A stretch of 64,000 nt of DNA from Rhodovulum sp. P5 (GTDB lineage: Bacteria > Pseudomonadota > Alphaproteobacteria > Rhodobacterales > Rhodobacteraceae). The position numbers were made by a program, and so were the translations under genes. Where the stretch lies: the NCBI RefSeq assembly GCF_002079305.1, contig NZ_CP015039.1:1943501-2007500 (forward strand). Direction: 5' to 3'. Below the pieces are notes generated by a model that did not search any database, was not told the DNA's origin, and worked only from the letters and a program-made list of their open reading frames with translations. Shown in pieces: positions 62,865 through 64,000 of this stretch; position 1 is the stretch's first letter, and each line of letters begins with the position of its first letter.

Positions 62865-63424
62865 CGCGGGGTCTCTCGCAGATAGGGCCATGCCTTTATG
62901 AAGTAATCGCCCCCGGAAAGCAGCGTCAGCGCCGCGGCGACCAGCAGCAGCGCGCTTCCCAGAAAGGCAACCGCCGCGAACGGCAGCAGGCCATAGGCCA
63001 GTAGCACCGTGATCGCCACCATCTGGACGGTGGTCTTCCACTTGGCAAGCTTCGTCACCTTGAGCTGCCCCGCCTGGGCCCCCAGAAACTCCCGCAGGCC
63101 GGACACGAAGACCTCCCGAAACAGGATCACGGTCGCGGCAAGGGTCAGCCAGACGGCCATGTCATGGCGCGCCACGATCACAAGCAGAGCGACCAGAACC
63201 ATCGCCTTGTCGGCGATCGGGTCGATCATCGCGCCAAACCGCGTTGTCAGGTGCCATTTCCGGGCAAGATAGCCGTCGAACCAGTCGGTGACGGAGGCCG
63301 CGACGAACAGGGTCACCGCGACCAGATCGGCCACGGGACTCTCCCACAGGAAATAGGCCAGCGGCAGAAGGGGCGCGGCCAGCAGGCGCAGGACCGTCAG
63401 GATATTGGGCAGAGTCCATCTCAT
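62861..63424 (-). CDS. pgsA: CDP-diacylglycerol-glycerol-3-phosphate 3-phosphatidyltransferase
   Basis: This 187-residue membrane enzyme has the CDP-alcohol phosphotransferase motif D-x2-D-G-x2-A-R-x8-G-x3-D-x3-D, seen as DWFDGYLARKWHLTTRFGAM followed by IDPIADKAM. It makes phosphatidylglycerol phosphate. The start begins MRWTLPNILTVLRLLAAPLL. Operon uvrC - pgsA - moaD - moaE, as in other Rhodobacteraceae. Confidence 0.95.
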   Translation of the reverse strand: MRWTLPNILTVLRLLAAPLLPLAYFLWESPVADLVAVTLFVAASVTDWFDGYLARKWHLTTRFGAMIDPIADKAMVLVALLVIVARHDMAVWLTLAATVILFREVFVSGLREFLGAQAGQLKVTKLAKWKTTVQMVAITVLLAYGLLPFAAVAFLGSALLLVAAALTLLSGGDYFIKAWPYLRETPR

Positions 63425-63441
63425 GGTCCGCTCTTAACCTG

Positions 63442-64000
63442 TCAGCCGCGCTCATGGAAGAAGCCGTAGATGGTTTCGGCCAGACTGTCCGAGATTCCGT
63501 CAACGGCCTTGAGATCGGCCAGCCCGGCGCGGGCCACCGCCTTGGCGCTGCCGAAGTGGGTCAGAAGCGCGCGCTTGCGCGTGGCGCCGACTCCGGGGAT
63601 CTCGTCCAGCGGCGTCGCGCCGACCGCCTTGGCCCGTTTCTGGCGATGGGCGCCGATGGCAAAGCGGTGCGCCTCGTCCCGCAGGCGCTGGGTGAAGTAG
63701 AGCACCGGGTCATTGTGCTTCAGCGCAAAGGGGCGTTGCCCGGGGCGGTGGAATTCCTCTTTGCCTGCGTCGCGGTCGATGCCCTTGGCCACGCCCACAA
63801 CGGGGATGTCCTCCACCCCCAGGTCGCCCATGATCCCGGCCACGGCCCCCACCTGCCCGGCCCCACCGTCGATCAACAGCAGGTCGGGCCATGTCTCGCC
63901 CTCCCGATCGGGGTCTTCCTTCAGCAGGCGATGGAAACGGCGGGTCAGGACCTCTTTCATCATGCCGAAATCGTCGCCGGGGGTCAGATCCTCGCCCCGG
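63442..64000 (-). CDS. uvrC: Excinuclease ABC subunit C, C-terminal part (cut by window edge)
   Basis: About 186 C-terminal residues are present: the RNase-H-like endonuclease part ([51 protein letters not shown]) and two helix-hairpin-helix motifs ([38 protein letters not shown]). UvrC makes the dual incision in nucleotide excision repair. It lies 17 bp upstream of pgsA. Confidence 0.96.
   Translation of the reverse strand, partial: RGEDLTPGDDFGMMKEVLTRRFHRLLKEDPDREGETWPDLLLIDGGAGQVGAVAGIMGDLGVEDIPVVGVAKGIDRDAGKEEFHRPGQRPFALKHNDPVLYFTQRLRDEAHRFAIGAHRQKRAKAVGATPLDEIPGVGATRKRALLTHFGSAKAVARAGLADLKAVDGISDSLAETIYGFFHERG

Overview
The window is about 64 kb of GC-rich DNA with densely packed, often ATGA-coupled genes. 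Gene content points to a Rhodobacteraceae-type alphaproteobacterium, probably a metabolically versatile purple non-sulfur or roseobacter-like organism. Supporting features are a form IA RuBisCO operon, the beta-hydroxyaspartate (BHA) cycle, a Rhodobacter-capsulatus-style rnf/fdxC/fdxN locus under nif-type promoters, the PhyR/NepR/EcfG general stress system, and VPLPA-CTERM proteins. I saw no rRNA, tRNA, CRISPR array, insertion sequence or prophage.

Layout. (1) 1-5.6 kb: cbbR (cut by the window edge), divergent from cbbL-cbbS-cbbQ-cbbO, i.e. form I RuBisCO and its activase. (2) 5.6-11.8 kb: bhcABCD on the minus strand, the complete set of four BHA-cycle enzymes, with the IclR regulator gene bhcR divergent from it and an Lrp-type regulator next to that. 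The cbb and bhc operons converge on a shared hairpin. (3) 11.8-21.1 kb: two divergent electron-transfer operons. The minus one is flavodiiron protein-fdxC-fdxN-rseC-apbE(rnfF); the plus one is rnfABCDGEH. The 434-bp gap between them carries a sigma54 -24/-12 element for each direction and one NifA-type TGT-N10-ACA site, so this looks like a nitrogen-fixation electron-supply module. No nif structural gene lies in the window. (4) 21.2-28.5 kb: a short FCSD-like flavoprotein, then a general-stress-response island: histidine kinase-ecfG-nepR divergent from phyR, ringed by small stress or envelope genes (entericidin-like, DUF1328, DUF883, YqjE-like, CsbD, AI-2E family). Nearly all of these carry a GGAAC-N16/17-(C)GTT promoter. 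(5) 28.6-41.4 kb: housekeeping and transport genes: gshA-type ligase, CBS protein, plsY, a pyrC-like gene, pyrB, UDG, LysE, moaB, RND pump. (6) 41.4-64 kb: yqgE, Sua5, acyl-CoA dehydrogenase, MBL hydrolase, azlCD, a DUF4175 protein, lysA, argH, thioredoxin-like protein, two VPLPA-CTERM proteins, rsmE, ubiA, an OmpA-family protein, moaDE, pgsA and uvrC (cut by the edge).

How it fits together. RuBisCO oxygenation yields 2-phosphoglycolate and so glyoxylate. The BHA cycle turns two glyoxylate into oxaloacetate without CO2 loss. Their side-by-side position suggests, as inference only, a natural carbon-conserving photorespiratory salvage, or simply clustering of C1/C2 functions. Rnf with FdxN/FdxC would supply low-potential electrons and the flavodiiron protein would remove O2. 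Three genes (a DsbD-like gene, argH, and a small membrane protein gene) each lack one base in a G-rich stretch; argH is normally needed for arginine synthesis, so assembly errors are at least as likely as real mutations.
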